64,000 bases of DNA from the NCBI GenBank assembly GCA_016217545.1, contig JACRHT010000016.1, forward strand, positions 434,001 to 498,000, given 5' to 3'. The position numbers and the translations under genes were made by a program. Below the pieces are notes generated by a model that was not told the origin of the DNA, did not search any database, and saw only the letters and a program-made list of their open reading frames with translations. Positions 48,750 to 57,788 of the stretch are shown one piece after another (within the stretch, counting starts at the first letter, position 1; each line of letters starts with the position of its first letter). Origin of the DNA: Opitutia bacterium (GTDB lineage: Bacteria; Verrucomicrobiota; Verrucomicrobiia; Opitutales; Opitutaceae).

Positions 48750-51647
48750 CTACTCCCCCTCGGGACGGAAGAGCCCCCGCACCACCTCCACCGTTACTTC
48801 GACCGCCGGCGCGAACGCCTCGCTCGCCGCATACGCCAGCAAGCTCGCGCGCCACTGTCGCGCCACCGGTTCGTTGGCCAAGTCCTCCGTCAAATCGACG
48901 CTGCTCACCAGCAACCGCCCCGCGCCCACGCGCGCCTCGAATGCCAGCGCGAGCCGCCGGCAAGTATACCAGTCGTCGATCACCTCGACCAGCGGCCGCA
49001 ACTCGCGCGGCAGCGCGTCCACGATCAACGCGTCGGCCCGCCGCAACAGATGCCACCATTGCCAATCGCTGTGCGCCTCGGTCGGGAACTCCGCCAGCGC
49101 CGCGTGCCGTGGGTCGCACACGAGCCCGAGCGTGTGCGGCGCCTGCCGCTGCGTGCACCACGTGTTCCAAAAGATCGGCGTGAATCCCAACTCAACGCGC
49201 CCGAGCGCGTCGCCGCGCGCGCGACCACGGCCTCCGGAAAGCACGACGCGTCCACCGGCGCGCAACGCGTCCTCCGCGCGCGCGTCGAGCGTGCGCGTCA
49301 CGAGGACGCCGGGTGGCACCGGCGCGGGTTCCGCCGCCGGATAAACCCACACGGTCCAGTCGTTCTCAATCGCCGTTCCCGCGAGGCCGGCCACGAGCCG
49401 CAGCCGCTGCGCGCGCCTCGCCACGCCGAGCGACGCGCGGATTTTTCCGAGCGCGAAAGGCGCGCCCAGCGGGACGTCGCGCGGTGCAAATTCACCCTGC
49501 GCGAGCACGCCGCCCGTCGCGTCTTCCACGCGCCAGCGCGCGACGGCACCGGTCAGGGGACGCGCGCCGAAGTGTGCAACTTCGAGGTCGGCTTCGAGCG
49601 TATCGCCCGCCGTGAACACGCGATGCAGCAGCCGCGCCAGCAGCACCGTCGGCGCACAGCAGCGCCGGAACTCCGCCGCGCTCGCGTAGCCCTTCGTCCG
49701 CCAAAACGGATCGAGCACGCCGACGGGCGCGTGGCCCTGCCCCGTGAAATCCTGCAGGCCTAGCAATTGAAACCCGCCGAGCCCGGGCGTGCGCAGCTGC
49801 GCCTCGATCTCCTCCTTGTAGCACGCGAACTGCAGTCGCCCCGAAGCGCGCGCGAACTCCGCGGCCCGCGCCTCCAGTCCGCGCTCGCGCAAGCGCGCCG
49901 CGAGGATCTCCAGGCTGCTCGGACGCAGCGGCCCCGTGTATTCCGCCGCCGCCGCCGGATCGGGGAACGCACACCATTGTCCGATTTCGTGACTGATGAC
50001 CGGTGCGACACGGCGCTCCACGCTCGCGCGATAATCCGCGACCGTCGCGGGCGGCGTGGCGTTCAAGCGGCTCGCGAGTCCGTCGCCCCACTGGTGCGCG
50101 CGCGGCTCGGGCAGCACGTGAAAATCGTTCTCCGCCAGCTCCGGCCAGCCCGCCGTCCCGGTGTAGAGCCGCCGCGAGTCGAGCGCGCGCATCGCCTCGA
50201 CCCAGCGCGCGAGATAGGCGCGATGCTGCGGCCCGCCGGGCTCGTTGCCCGCGGCGAACAGCACGAAGCACGGATGGTTGCCGTAGGCGCGCAGGATGCG
50301 CTCGCCCTCCGCGAGCGTCCACGCATCGACGCTCGCACCATCACCGATGCCACGCGGCGAGTTGAAGGCGAGCACAGCGACCGCGTTCGGCCAGGTGCCG
50401 GCCTCGATTTGGAAATACATCCCGAGCTCGTCGCCAGCCACGAACGCGGCTTCGGGCGGACACCACGAGTGGAACCGCACATGATTCAGCCCGTGCTCGC
50501 GGATCGCGCCGAGGATGCGCCGCCACTCGGCGACGTCGGTCGGCGGATGCCCCGTGCGCGGAAACTGCGCACAATCGAGCGCGCCGCGCAGGAAGAGCGG
50601 GCGGCCGTTGAGCAAGAGCCGCCGCCCGTCGCGCCGGATTTCGCGCAAGCCGAAGCGCACCGCGCGCGCTTCGCCATTCGGCAGCCGCGCCGTGAACGTG
50701 TGCAACGCGGGCGTGAACTCGTCCCAGAGCGGCGCGTCGGCGCCGAGCGCAAGCGTCGTCGCGAAACTCCCATCGGCAGCGACCGGCACAACCACCCCCG
50801 CGACCGAAACCGATCCGTCCTGTAGGAGCCTGCTTGCAGGCGACCCGGACATCTCATTTGTGATCGAAGCCGGATCATCGCCTGCAAGCAGGCTCCTACC
50901 GGACGCTTCGCTGCTGACCGTGGCGCGCGCGATCGTCAGTTCCACGCTGGCCGCTCGCTCCTTCCCTTCCGCAACGCCGACTCGGCCGCGCACCCGCACG
51001 GCGCGCGCCGCGACGTCCGGATAAACCTGCAGGTCATCGATCCACGCCAGCGCCGTCGCCCGGAGTTGGAGCGCGCCGACCACGCCGTTCCAGTTGCCTT
51101 GCGTGTGATCGCTGACGCTGTGCGCATTCTCGCCGACATCGACGAGCAGCCGGTTGTCGATGCGCAGCGTGAGACGGTGGCGGCCGGGTGCGGTGAACAC
51201 GCCGAGTTCGTAGTCGTGCGGCGTGGCTAGGCTGTCGCGCGTGCCGAGTTCGCATTCGTCGAGCCACGCGCGCGTCTGCCAATGCGCCCGCTCCAGCGAG
51301 AGCACGACGCGCCTTCCGACCCATTCGGCCGGGACCTCGATCTCGCGCTGATACCATGCCACGCCGACGTAGATGCGCTCGGGTGTCAGCCAGAACGGCA
51401 ACCGCACCGGCGCGGGCGGGCGGAACGCCGCATACTCGGGCGCGGTGAAATAGCCGCGGTCGAAAATCGTGCCCGTCCACGGCGAGTCGGGCGTCGGCGC
51501 ATCGCCGTGGCCTTGCGCGGCGAGCGCGCCGGGGAGTTGCACGGTGGAGGGGTCCGCTAGGCGGTCCGCGAACCAGCGGCCGGCCACGCCCGCGTCGGAG
51601 CGATCGAGCGCGAGGAACCATTCACCGTGCAGCGGGAGCGAGGACAT
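48750..51647 (-). CDS. GH2-family glycoside hydrolase, probably cytosolic
   Basis: 965 residues. No leader: starts MSSLPLHGEWFLALDRSDAG. Domain order is GH2: sandwich (YQREIEVPAEWVGRRVVLSL), Ig-like, TIM barrel with acid/base E469 (AAGNEPGG) and nucleophile E554 (ISHEIGQW), C-terminal domains. It likely cleaves imported oligosaccharides. A palindromic repeat of 78 bp (50822-50899) is translated in frame between strands of the Ig-like domain, adding ~27 residues. The ATG at 51647 is chosen by the domain start; the frame is open to 51797. Confidence 0.85.
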   Translation of the reverse strand: MSSLPLHGEWFLALDRSDAGVAGRWFADRLADPSTVQLPGALAAQGHGDAPTPDSPWTGTIFDRGYFTAPEYAAFRPPAPVRLPFWLTPERIYVGVAWYQREIEVPAEWVGRRVVLSLERAHWQTRAWLDECELGTRDSLATPHDYELGVFTAPGRHRLTLRIDNRLLVDVGENAHSVSDHTQGNWNGVVGALQLRATALAWIDDLQVYPDVAARAVRVRGRVGVAEGKERAASVELTIARATVSSEASGRSLLAGDDPASITNEMSGSPASRLLQDGSVSVAGVVVPVAADGSFATTLALGADAPLWDEFTPALHTFTARLPNGEARAVRFGLREIRRDGRRLLLNGRPLFLRGALDCAQFPRTGHPPTDVAEWRRILGAIREHGLNHVRFHSWCPPEAAFVAGDELGMYFQIEAGTWPNAVAVLAFNSPRGIGDGASVDAWTLAEGERILRAYGNHPCFVLFAAGNEPGGPQHRAYLARWVEAMRALDSRRLYTGTAGWPELAENDFHVLPEPRAHQWGDGLASRLNATPPATVADYRASVERRVAPVISHEIGQWCAFPDPAAAAEYTGPLRPSSLEILAARLRERGLEARAAEFARASGRLQFACYKEEIEAQLRTPGLGGFQLLGLQDFTGQGHAPVGVLDPFWRTKGYASAAEFRRCCAPTVLLARLLHRVFTAGDTLEADLEVAHFGARPLTGAVARWRVEDATGGVLAQGEFAPRDVPLGAPFALGKIRASLGVARRAQRLRLVAGLAGTAIENDWTVWVYPAAEPAPVPPGVLVTRTLDARAEDALRAGGRVVLSGGRGRARGDALGRVELGFTPIFWNTWCTQRQAPHTLGLVCDPRHAALAEFPTEAHSDWQWWHLLRRADALIVDALPRELRPLVEVIDDWYTCRRLALAFEARVGAGRLLVSSVDLTEDLANEPVARQWRASLLAYAASEAFAPAVEVTVEVVRGLFRPEGE
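50822..50899. repeat. in-frame palindromic repeat, GGAGCCTGCTTGCAGGCGA type, copy 1
   Basis: Arms GTAGGAGCCTGCTTGCAGG and CCTGCAAGCAGGCTCCTAC are perfect inverted complements around a 34-nt centre. Encodes GRSLLAGDDP...SPASRLLQ in the GH2 gene. Second copy at 62365-62417. Confidence 0.93.
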
Positions 51648-51795
51648 GCGAGAGAGTCGGCCGCACGATGCCGGGAGCCGCCGCGGCGCGGAAGGCGAAA
51701 CCGCCGGGAGTTTTGCAGGACTGTCCGGCAGGTGGTGCGTCGCCTTGCCTGGACACGCCGCTTGAGTGAGGTTTCTCCCGCGTCTCTCCGCTGCC
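51648..51795. promoter_or_regulatory. divergent promoter region
   Basis: 148 bases between the leftward GH2-GH42-GH112 genes and the rightward DUF5107 operon. Should hold both promoters; no clear -35/-10 pair or operator is visible. Confidence 0.4.
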
Positions 51796-54700
51796 ATGCT
51801 TTCCGTTTCCGTCCGTCACGAGACTGTCGTGCTGCCCACCTACTTGCCGCACGCGCCGGACCGCAACCCGATGTTTCTCGAGAAACGCGTCTATCAAGGC
51901 TCGAGCGGGCGCGTGTATCCGCTGCCGTTTTGCGACCGCATCGCCGAGCGCCCCGTGCCGCACGACTGGCAGGCGGTGTTCGTCGAAAATGAATTCCTCG
52001 AGGTGATGATCCTGCCGCAGCTCGGCGGCCGCATCCACCGGATGATCGACAAGACCAACGGCGCCGACGCGATCTACTACCAGCCGGTGATCAAACCCGC
52101 GCTCGTCGGCCTCGCCGGTCCGTGGATCAGCGGCGGCATCGAGTTCAACTGGCCGCAGCATCACCGGCCGTCGACGTTCATGCCAGCCGACGTGCACGTG
52201 GAGCACGAGCCCGACGGCGCCGTCACTGCGTGGCTCAGCGAACACGATCCGATGGCGCGCATGAAGGGCATGCATGGCGTCCGCCTGCGGCCCGGTTCGT
52301 CCGCGCTCGAGTTGCGCGCCCGGGTCTACAATCGCACCGGCGACACGCAGACGTTCCTCTGGTGGGCCAACGTCGCCACGCGCGTGCACGAGCGCTACCA
52401 GTCGTTCTTCCCGCCCGACGCCACCTTCGTCGCCGATCACGCCAAGCGGGCGATGAGCACGTTCCCGCACTGCTCCGGACATTACTACGGCGTCGACTAC
52501 GCCGCCCGCGCGCGCCGCGGCGTCCCCGCGGCGGAGCGGCCCGCGCGCTACGTTCCGCCCCACTGCGGGTCGGCCCCCTCAACTCTCAACCCTCAACTCT
52601 CAACTCCAAGTCAGCCGGACTACCGCCCGGATGATTTATCCTGGTATGCCAACATCCCCGTGCCCACGTCCTACATGTGCATGGGCACGCGCGGGGATTT
52701 CTTCGGCGGCTACGATCACCGCGCCGAGGCCGGCCTCGTGCACGTCGCCGATCACCACGTCGCGCCAGGCAAGAAGCAGTGGACGTGGGGCAACCACGAG
52801 TTCGGCTACGCATGGGACCGCAATCTCACCGAGCCCGACGAGCACGGCGAATACCGCCCCTACATCGAGCTGATGGCGGGCGTATTCACCGACAACCAGC
52901 CGGATTTCTCCTTCCTGCAACCCGGCGAAACGAAAACCTGGTCGCAATCCTGGTATCCCATCCGCGCCATCGGCGTCGCGCACGCCGCCAACATCGACGC
53001 CGCGCTCAGCCTGCAAGTCGCCGCCGACCGCCGCACCGTGCGGCTCGGTATCGCCGTCACCGCCGCGCATCGCGCCGCCCGCGTGCAGCTCCGGCACGGC
53101 GCGCGCACGCTCGCCGAGTTTTCCCGCGATCTGTCGCCCGCCGCTCCGCTCGTCGAGACCGTCGCGCTGCCGCCGCGCACGCGCGCCGAGGAACTGACGC
53201 TCATCGCGCTCAGCGCCGAGGGCCGGGAGCTCATCCGCTACACGCCGGTGCCGCCGCGCCGCCCGCGTGCCGCCGAACTCGCTGCGCAAGCCGCCACCGA
53301 GCCGCCCGCACCCGCCGACGTCGCGAGCAACGACCAGCTCTACCTCATCGGCCTCCACCTCGAGCAATATCGCCACGCCACCCGCGCGCCGGACGACTAC
53401 TGGCGCGAAGGCTGCCGACGCGACGCCAACGACTCGCACTGCCACCTCGCGCTCGGCCGGTGGCACCTGCGCCGCGGCGAACTCGATTCCGCCGAACGCC
53501 ACCTGCGCGCCAGCATCGCGCGCCTCACCGAGCGCAATCCGAACCCCGCCGACGGCGAAGCGCATTACCAGCTCGGCCGCTGCCTCGCACAGCGCGCGCT
53601 CGCGGCGCTCGCCGACCGGCGCGCCCGCACGCAGGCACACGCCTCGCTCGAGGAAGCCGCCGCCGCGTTGCACAAGGCGACGTGGAATCACGCGTGGCAA
53701 TCCGCAGGCTTCCACGCGCTCGCGGAGATCGCCGGCCAGCGCCGCGACTGGGAAGCCGCGCTCGGCTTCGTCGCGCGCAGCCTCCGCAACGGCACCGACA
53801 ATCTCCGCGCGCGTAATCTCGAGGCGCTGCTGCTCCGTCGCCTCGGCCGCGATGCCGAGGCCGCTGCCGCGCTTGGGGAAATCCTCCGTCTCGATCCACT
53901 CGACGCGTGGGCGTTGCACCAATCCGGTCGCCCCATGCCCGGCGGCACGCAAACGCGTTTCGACGTCGCGCTCGACTGCGCGCGCGCGGGTCTCGCCGAC
54001 GCCGCGCTCGCCGTCCTCGCCGACGCTCCGTCCGAGGCGACCGACGGCACCGCGCCGCTGCTCGGCTACTACCGCGCGTGGCTTTACCAGCTGCTCGACC
54101 GCCCGGCGGACGCGGCAACGCAGCTCGCGGCGGCGCGAAAGGCTTCGCCTGACTACTGCTTCCCGGCCCGCGGCGAGGAGATTGCGATTCTTCAATCCGC
54201 GCTCGCCATCAGCCCCGGCGAGGCGCGCGCCGCGTTTTATCTCGGTAATCTCCTCTACGATCGCCGCCGTCACCGCGAGGCGATCGCGCTCTGGCAACGC
54301 GCGGTTCGCCACGAACCCGGCAACGCCGTGGCGTGGCGCAACCTCGGCATCGGCTGTTTCAACATCCTCCACTCGCCCGGGCGCGCCCGCCGCGCCTACG
54401 CCCGGGCCCTCCGCGCCGCGGCGGACGACGCGCGTCTGCTCTACGAAAGCGATCAGCTCGCGAAACGCCTCGGTGACTCGCCCGCCCGCCGCCGACGGGC
54501 GCTCGAGCGCCGCATCGACCTCGTCCGCCGTCGCGACGACCTCAGCGTCGAACTCTGTGCGCTCTACAACCAGACCGGTCGGCCCGAACTCGCGCAAACG
54601 ATGCTGCGCGAGCGAAAGTTCCAGCCGTGGGAGGGCGGCGAGGGCCTCGCGCTCGGCCAGCACGTGCGCACGCACCTCCTGCTCGCGCGCGCCGCGCTGG

Positions 54701-55251
54701 CTCGCGGGGACGCCGACGCCGCCGTCGCGCTCGGCACGGCCGCACTCGGCGCGCCGGAGAATCTCGGCGAGGCGCGCCACCTGCTCGCCAACGCGAGCGA
54801 CGTCCACTTCTGGCTCGGCGAAGCGCTCGCCGCGGCCGGCCGGCGCGCCGAAGCGCGACGCCATTGGCGCGCGGCCGCGACGTTTCGCGGCGATTTTCAG
54901 GCGATGAGCGTCCGGGCGTTTTCCGAGATGACCTTCTTCTCCGCGCTCGCGTGGCGGCGGCTCGGGCAGCGCGCGAAGGCGACACAACTGCTCCGCGCCT
55001 TGCTCGCGCACGCGCACCGGCTCGCGCAGGCGCCGGCGACGATCGACTATTTCGCGACGTCGCTGCCGACGATGCTGCTCTTCGACGACGACCTCGCCGC
55101 GCGCCAGCGCACGACTGCGCTCTTCCTCGAGGCGCAGGCGCTGTTCGGCCTCGGCCGCATCGCCCTCGCGCGGCGCCGGCTGCGCGAAGTGCTGCGCCGC
55201 GATCCCAATCATGCGCTCGCGCAAGACCTCGCAGCCGCGCCCCCCTCATGA
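51796..55251 (+). CDS. DUF5107 domain protein with TPR repeats
   Basis: 1151 residues. Residues ~30-400 match the DUF5107 galactose-mutarotase-like sandwich (VMILPQLGGRIHRMIDKTNG, GIEFNWPQHHRPSTFMPADV, TYMCMGTRGDFFGGYDH-like region, WGNHEFGYAWDRNLTEPDEH). From ~530 to the end there are about a dozen tetratricopeptide repeats (HLALGRWHLRRGELDSAERH, AAFYLGNLLYDRRRHREAIA, NAVAWRNLGIGCF). No signal peptide. Such proteins accompany carbohydrate operons, perhaps as epimerase-like or scaffold proteins. A CTCAACTCTCAAC repeat (52579-52606) is inserted in frame. Its stop overlaps an ATG upstream of GH3. Confidence 0.8.
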   Translation: MLSVSVRHETVVLPTYLPHAPDRNPMFLEKRVYQGSSGRVYPLPFCDRIAERPVPHDWQAVFVENEFLEVMILPQLGGRIHRMIDKTNGADAIYYQPVIKPALVGLAGPWISGGIEFNWPQHHRPSTFMPADVHVEHEPDGAVTAWLSEHDPMARMKGMHGVRLRPGSSALELRARVYNRTGDTQTFLWWANVATRVHERYQSFFPPDATFVADHAKRAMSTFPHCSGHYYGVDYAARARRGVPAAERPARYVPPHCGSAPSTLNPQLSTPSQPDYRPDDLSWYANIPVPTSYMCMGTRGDFFGGYDHRAEAGLVHVADHHVAPGKKQWTWGNHEFGYAWDRNLTEPDEHGEYRPYIELMAGVFTDNQPDFSFLQPGETKTWSQSWYPIRAIGVAHAANIDAALSLQVAADRRTVRLGIAVTAAHRAARVQLRHGARTLAEFSRDLSPAAPLVETVALPPRTRAEELTLIALSAEGRELIRYTPVPPRRPRAAELAAQAATEPPAPADVASNDQLYLIGLHLEQYRHATRAPDDYWREGCRRDANDSHCHLALGRWHLRRGELDSAERHLRASIARLTERNPNPADGEAHYQLGRCLAQRALAALADRRARTQAHASLEEAAAALHKATWNHAWQSAGFHALAEIAGQRRDWEAALGFVARSLRNGTDNLRARNLEALLLRRLGRDAEAAAALGEILRLDPLDAWALHQSGRPMPGGTQTRFDVALDCARAGLADAALAVLADAPSEATDGTAPLLGYYRAWLYQLLDRPADAATQLAAARKASPDYCFPARGEEIAILQSALAISPGEARAAFYLGNLLYDRRRHREAIALWQRAVRHEPGNAVAWRNLGIGCFNILHSPGRARRAYARALRAAADDARLLYESDQLAKRLGDSPARRRRALERRIDLVRRRDDLSVELCALYNQTGRPELAQTMLRERKFQPWEGGEGLALGQHVRTHLLLARAALARGDADAAVALGTAALGAPENLGEARHLLANASDVHFWLGEALAAAGRRAEARRHWRAAATFRGDFQAMSVRAFSEMTFFSALAWRRLGQRAKATQLLRALLAHAHRLAQAPATIDYFATSLPTMLLFDDDLAARQRTTALFLEAQALFGLGRIALARRRLREVLRRDPNHALAQDLAAAPPS
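52579..52606. repeat. in-frame TCAACTC simple repeat
   Basis: Four imperfect heptamer units (TCAACTC, TCAACCC, TCAACTC, TCAACTC) encode STLNPQLST within the DUF5107 gene, in an otherwise Gly/Arg/Pro-rich loop. Confidence 0.85.
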
Positions 55252-55313
55252 GAGGGATTCCACCGCCGTTGCCACCGCGGGCGCCGCGCCCTTCCCTTGC
55301 TCCGCTACTCCCC

Positions 55314-57788
55314 ATGATTCCCCGTCGCCTGCTCCACCCCTTCGCTCTCGCGTTGGCCGCCGCCGCGGTCGCCGCACCGACGCCTGATCAATTCCTCGAC
55401 CCGCGCCCGCCGGCGGCGATTTATCACGACGGTTGGATCGACCTGAACAAAAACGGCGTGAAAGACTCCTACGAGGACGCCGCGGCGCCGCTCGAGACAC
55501 GCGTGAGCGATCTCGTCGCGCGCATGACGCTCGAGGAGAAGACCGCGCAAATGGTCACGCTCTACGGCTACCCGCGCGTGCTGAAGGACGAGTTGCCGAC
55601 GCCGGGCTGGGCGCAGGAGCTGTGGAAGGACGGCATTGGCAACATCGACGAGCAGTCCAACGGCAACCTCGGCTGGAAAAGCGATCTCGCGAACCCGAAA
55701 TACGATCTGCCCTGGGACAATCACACGCGGCAGCTGAACGAAATTCAACGCTGGTTCGTCGAGCAGACCCGCCTCGGCGTCCCGGCCGACTTCACCAACG
55801 AAGGCATCCGCGGCCTGCTCCACGCGAAGACCACCAGTTTCCCCTCGCAACTCGGCGTCGCCGCGGCGTTCAACCCGGAACTCGTCCGCGAGATCGGCCG
55901 CATCACCGGCCGCGAGGCGCGCGCGCTCGGCTACAGCAACGTCTACTCGCCCATCCTCGATCTCGCGCGCGACCCGCGCTGGGGCCGCACGACTGAGACC
56001 TACGGCGAGGATCCGTTCCTCGTCTCGACGCTCGGCGTCGAACAGGTCCGCGGCATCCAGGAGGCGCGCGTGGCGTCGACCGTGAAGCACTTCGCCGTCT
56101 ACTCCATCCCGAAGGGCGGGCGCGACGGCCACGTGCGCACCGACCCGGCCGCGACGTGGCGCGACGTGCAGGAAATCTACCTGGAGCCGTTCCGCCGGGC
56201 CGTGCGCGAGGCGGGGGCGATGGGCGTGATGGCTTCCTACAACGACTACGAGGGCGTGCCGGTCGAGGCTTCGAAAAAATTCCTCACCGACATCCTGCGC
56301 ACCGAGTGGGGGTTCAAGGGCTACGTCGTCTCCGACAGCGACGCCGTCGAGTTCATCCACACCAAGCACCGCACCGCCGCGACCTACGGCGACGCCGTGC
56401 GGCAGGCCGTCGAGGCGGGCATGAACGTCCGCACGACCTTCACGCCACCGCAGGTGTTCGTGACGCCGCTCCGCGAGCAAATCCGCGCCGGCAAACTCTC
56501 GATGACCGTCGTCGACGAGCGCGTGCGCGAAATCCTGCGCGTGAAGTTCCGCCTCGGGCTCTTCGACGCGCCTTACCGCGATCCGGCCGCCGCGCCGCAG
56601 ACCGTGCGCGCGCCCGCGCACCTCGCCGCCGCGCACCTCGCCGCGCGCCAGTCGATCGTGTTGCTCAAGAACGACGGCGCCGCGCTGCCGCTCGATGCGA
56701 AGAAACTGAAGAAGGTGCTCGTCGCCGGCCCGCTCGCCGACGATCCGCACGGCTGGTGGTCGCGCTACGCGCCGCAGCAACTCGACTTCGTGACACCGCT
56801 CGCCGGCCTGCGCGCCAAGCTCGGCGCGGGCGTCGAGGTGCGCTACGTGAAGGGCGTCGCGGCCAAGGACGCCGCGTTTCCCGAGAGCGATTTGTTCAAG
56901 GAGCCCGCACCGGCCGACGTGCGCGCGGGCATCGCGGAGGCAGTCGCCGCCGCCGCGGACGTCGACGTGATCGTCGCCGTGCTCGGAGAGACCGACGACA
57001 TCAGCCGCGAGTCGGCGAGTCGCGTGAGTCTCGACCTGCCCGGTTATCAGGAAGAACTCCTCCGCGCGCTCCACGCCACCGGCAAGCCGGTCGTGCTCGT
57101 CCTCAGCAACGGCCGGCCGCTCAGCATCAATTGGGCCGCGAAGCACGTGCCCGCGATCGTCGAGCTTTGGTTCCCCGGCGAGGAAGCCGGTGCCGCGCTC
57201 GCCGATGTGCTGTTCGGCGACGTGAGCCCCAGCGGACACCTTCCCATCACGTTCCCGCGTAGCGCCGGTCAGGTGCCGTTCAATTTTCCGACGCGCCCGA
57301 GCGCGCAGGCGCGCGACGAGGGACAGGTCACCGGCGCACTGTTTCCCTTCGGTCACGGCCTGAGTTACACGACGTTCCGCTACGGCAATCTCCGCGTGAC
57401 GCCCGAGCGTGTCGGCACCGACGGCACGGTCACCGTCGCGTGCGACATCACCAATTCCGGCGCGCGGGCCGGCGACGAGATCGTGCAGCTCTACCTGCGC
57501 GACGACTACAGCTCCGTGACGACGTGGGACAAGGCGCTGCGCGGCTTCGCGCGCGTGTCGCTCGCGCCCGGCGAGACGAAGTCCGTGAGCTTCACGCTCG
57601 AGCGCCGCCACCTGCAGTTGCTCAACGCGCGCTACGAATGGGTCGTCGAGCCCGGCCGCTTCACCGTGATGGTCGGTTCCTCGTCGCAAGACATTCGCCT
57701 GCGCGGCCAGTTCACCGTCACCGCGCCCGACGGCTCCGCGCCGGAGGAAGTGCCGCTGAAGGATCCTGCGCTGCCCGTGCAACCATGA
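55314..57788 (+). CDS. GH3 beta-glycosidase, secreted
   Basis: 824 residues: signal peptide (RRLLHPFALALAAAAVAAPT), GH3 barrel with FTNEGIRGLLHAKTTSFPSQ and the nucleophile D341 in VVSDSDAVEF, the alpha/beta sandwich domain (RQSIVLLKNDGAALPL, LWFPGEEAGAALADVLFGD) and a C-terminal fibronectin-III-like domain (ITNSGARAGDEIVQLYL). Beta-glucosidase or beta-xylosidase activity is usual. An in-frame ATG at 55248 overlaps the upstream stop (ATGA) and is an alternative start; 55314 was kept because the signal peptide begins there. Confidence 0.9.
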   Translation: MIPRRLLHPFALALAAAAVAAPTPDQFLDPRPPAAIYHDGWIDLNKNGVKDSYEDAAAPLETRVSDLVARMTLEEKTAQMVTLYGYPRVLKDELPTPGWAQELWKDGIGNIDEQSNGNLGWKSDLANPKYDLPWDNHTRQLNEIQRWFVEQTRLGVPADFTNEGIRGLLHAKTTSFPSQLGVAAAFNPELVREIGRITGREARALGYSNVYSPILDLARDPRWGRTTETYGEDPFLVSTLGVEQVRGIQEARVASTVKHFAVYSIPKGGRDGHVRTDPAATWRDVQEIYLEPFRRAVREAGAMGVMASYNDYEGVPVEASKKFLTDILRTEWGFKGYVVSDSDAVEFIHTKHRTAATYGDAVRQAVEAGMNVRTTFTPPQVFVTPLREQIRAGKLSMTVVDERVREILRVKFRLGLFDAPYRDPAAAPQTVRAPAHLAAAHLAARQSIVLLKNDGAALPLDAKKLKKVLVAGPLADDPHGWWSRYAPQQLDFVTPLAGLRAKLGAGVEVRYVKGVAAKDAAFPESDLFKEPAPADVRAGIAEAVAAAADVDVIVAVLGETDDISRESASRVSLDLPGYQEELLRALHATGKPVVLVLSNGRPLSINWAAKHVPAIVELWFPGEEAGAALADVLFGDVSPSGHLPITFPRSAGQVPFNFPTRPSAQARDEGQVTGALFPFGHGLSYTTFRYGNLRVTPERVGTDGTVTVACDITNSGARAGDEIVQLYLRDDYSSVTTWDKALRGFARVSLAPGETKSVSFTLERRHLQLLNARYEWVVEPGRFTVMVGSSSQDIRLRGQFTVTAPDGSAPEEVPLKDPALPVQP

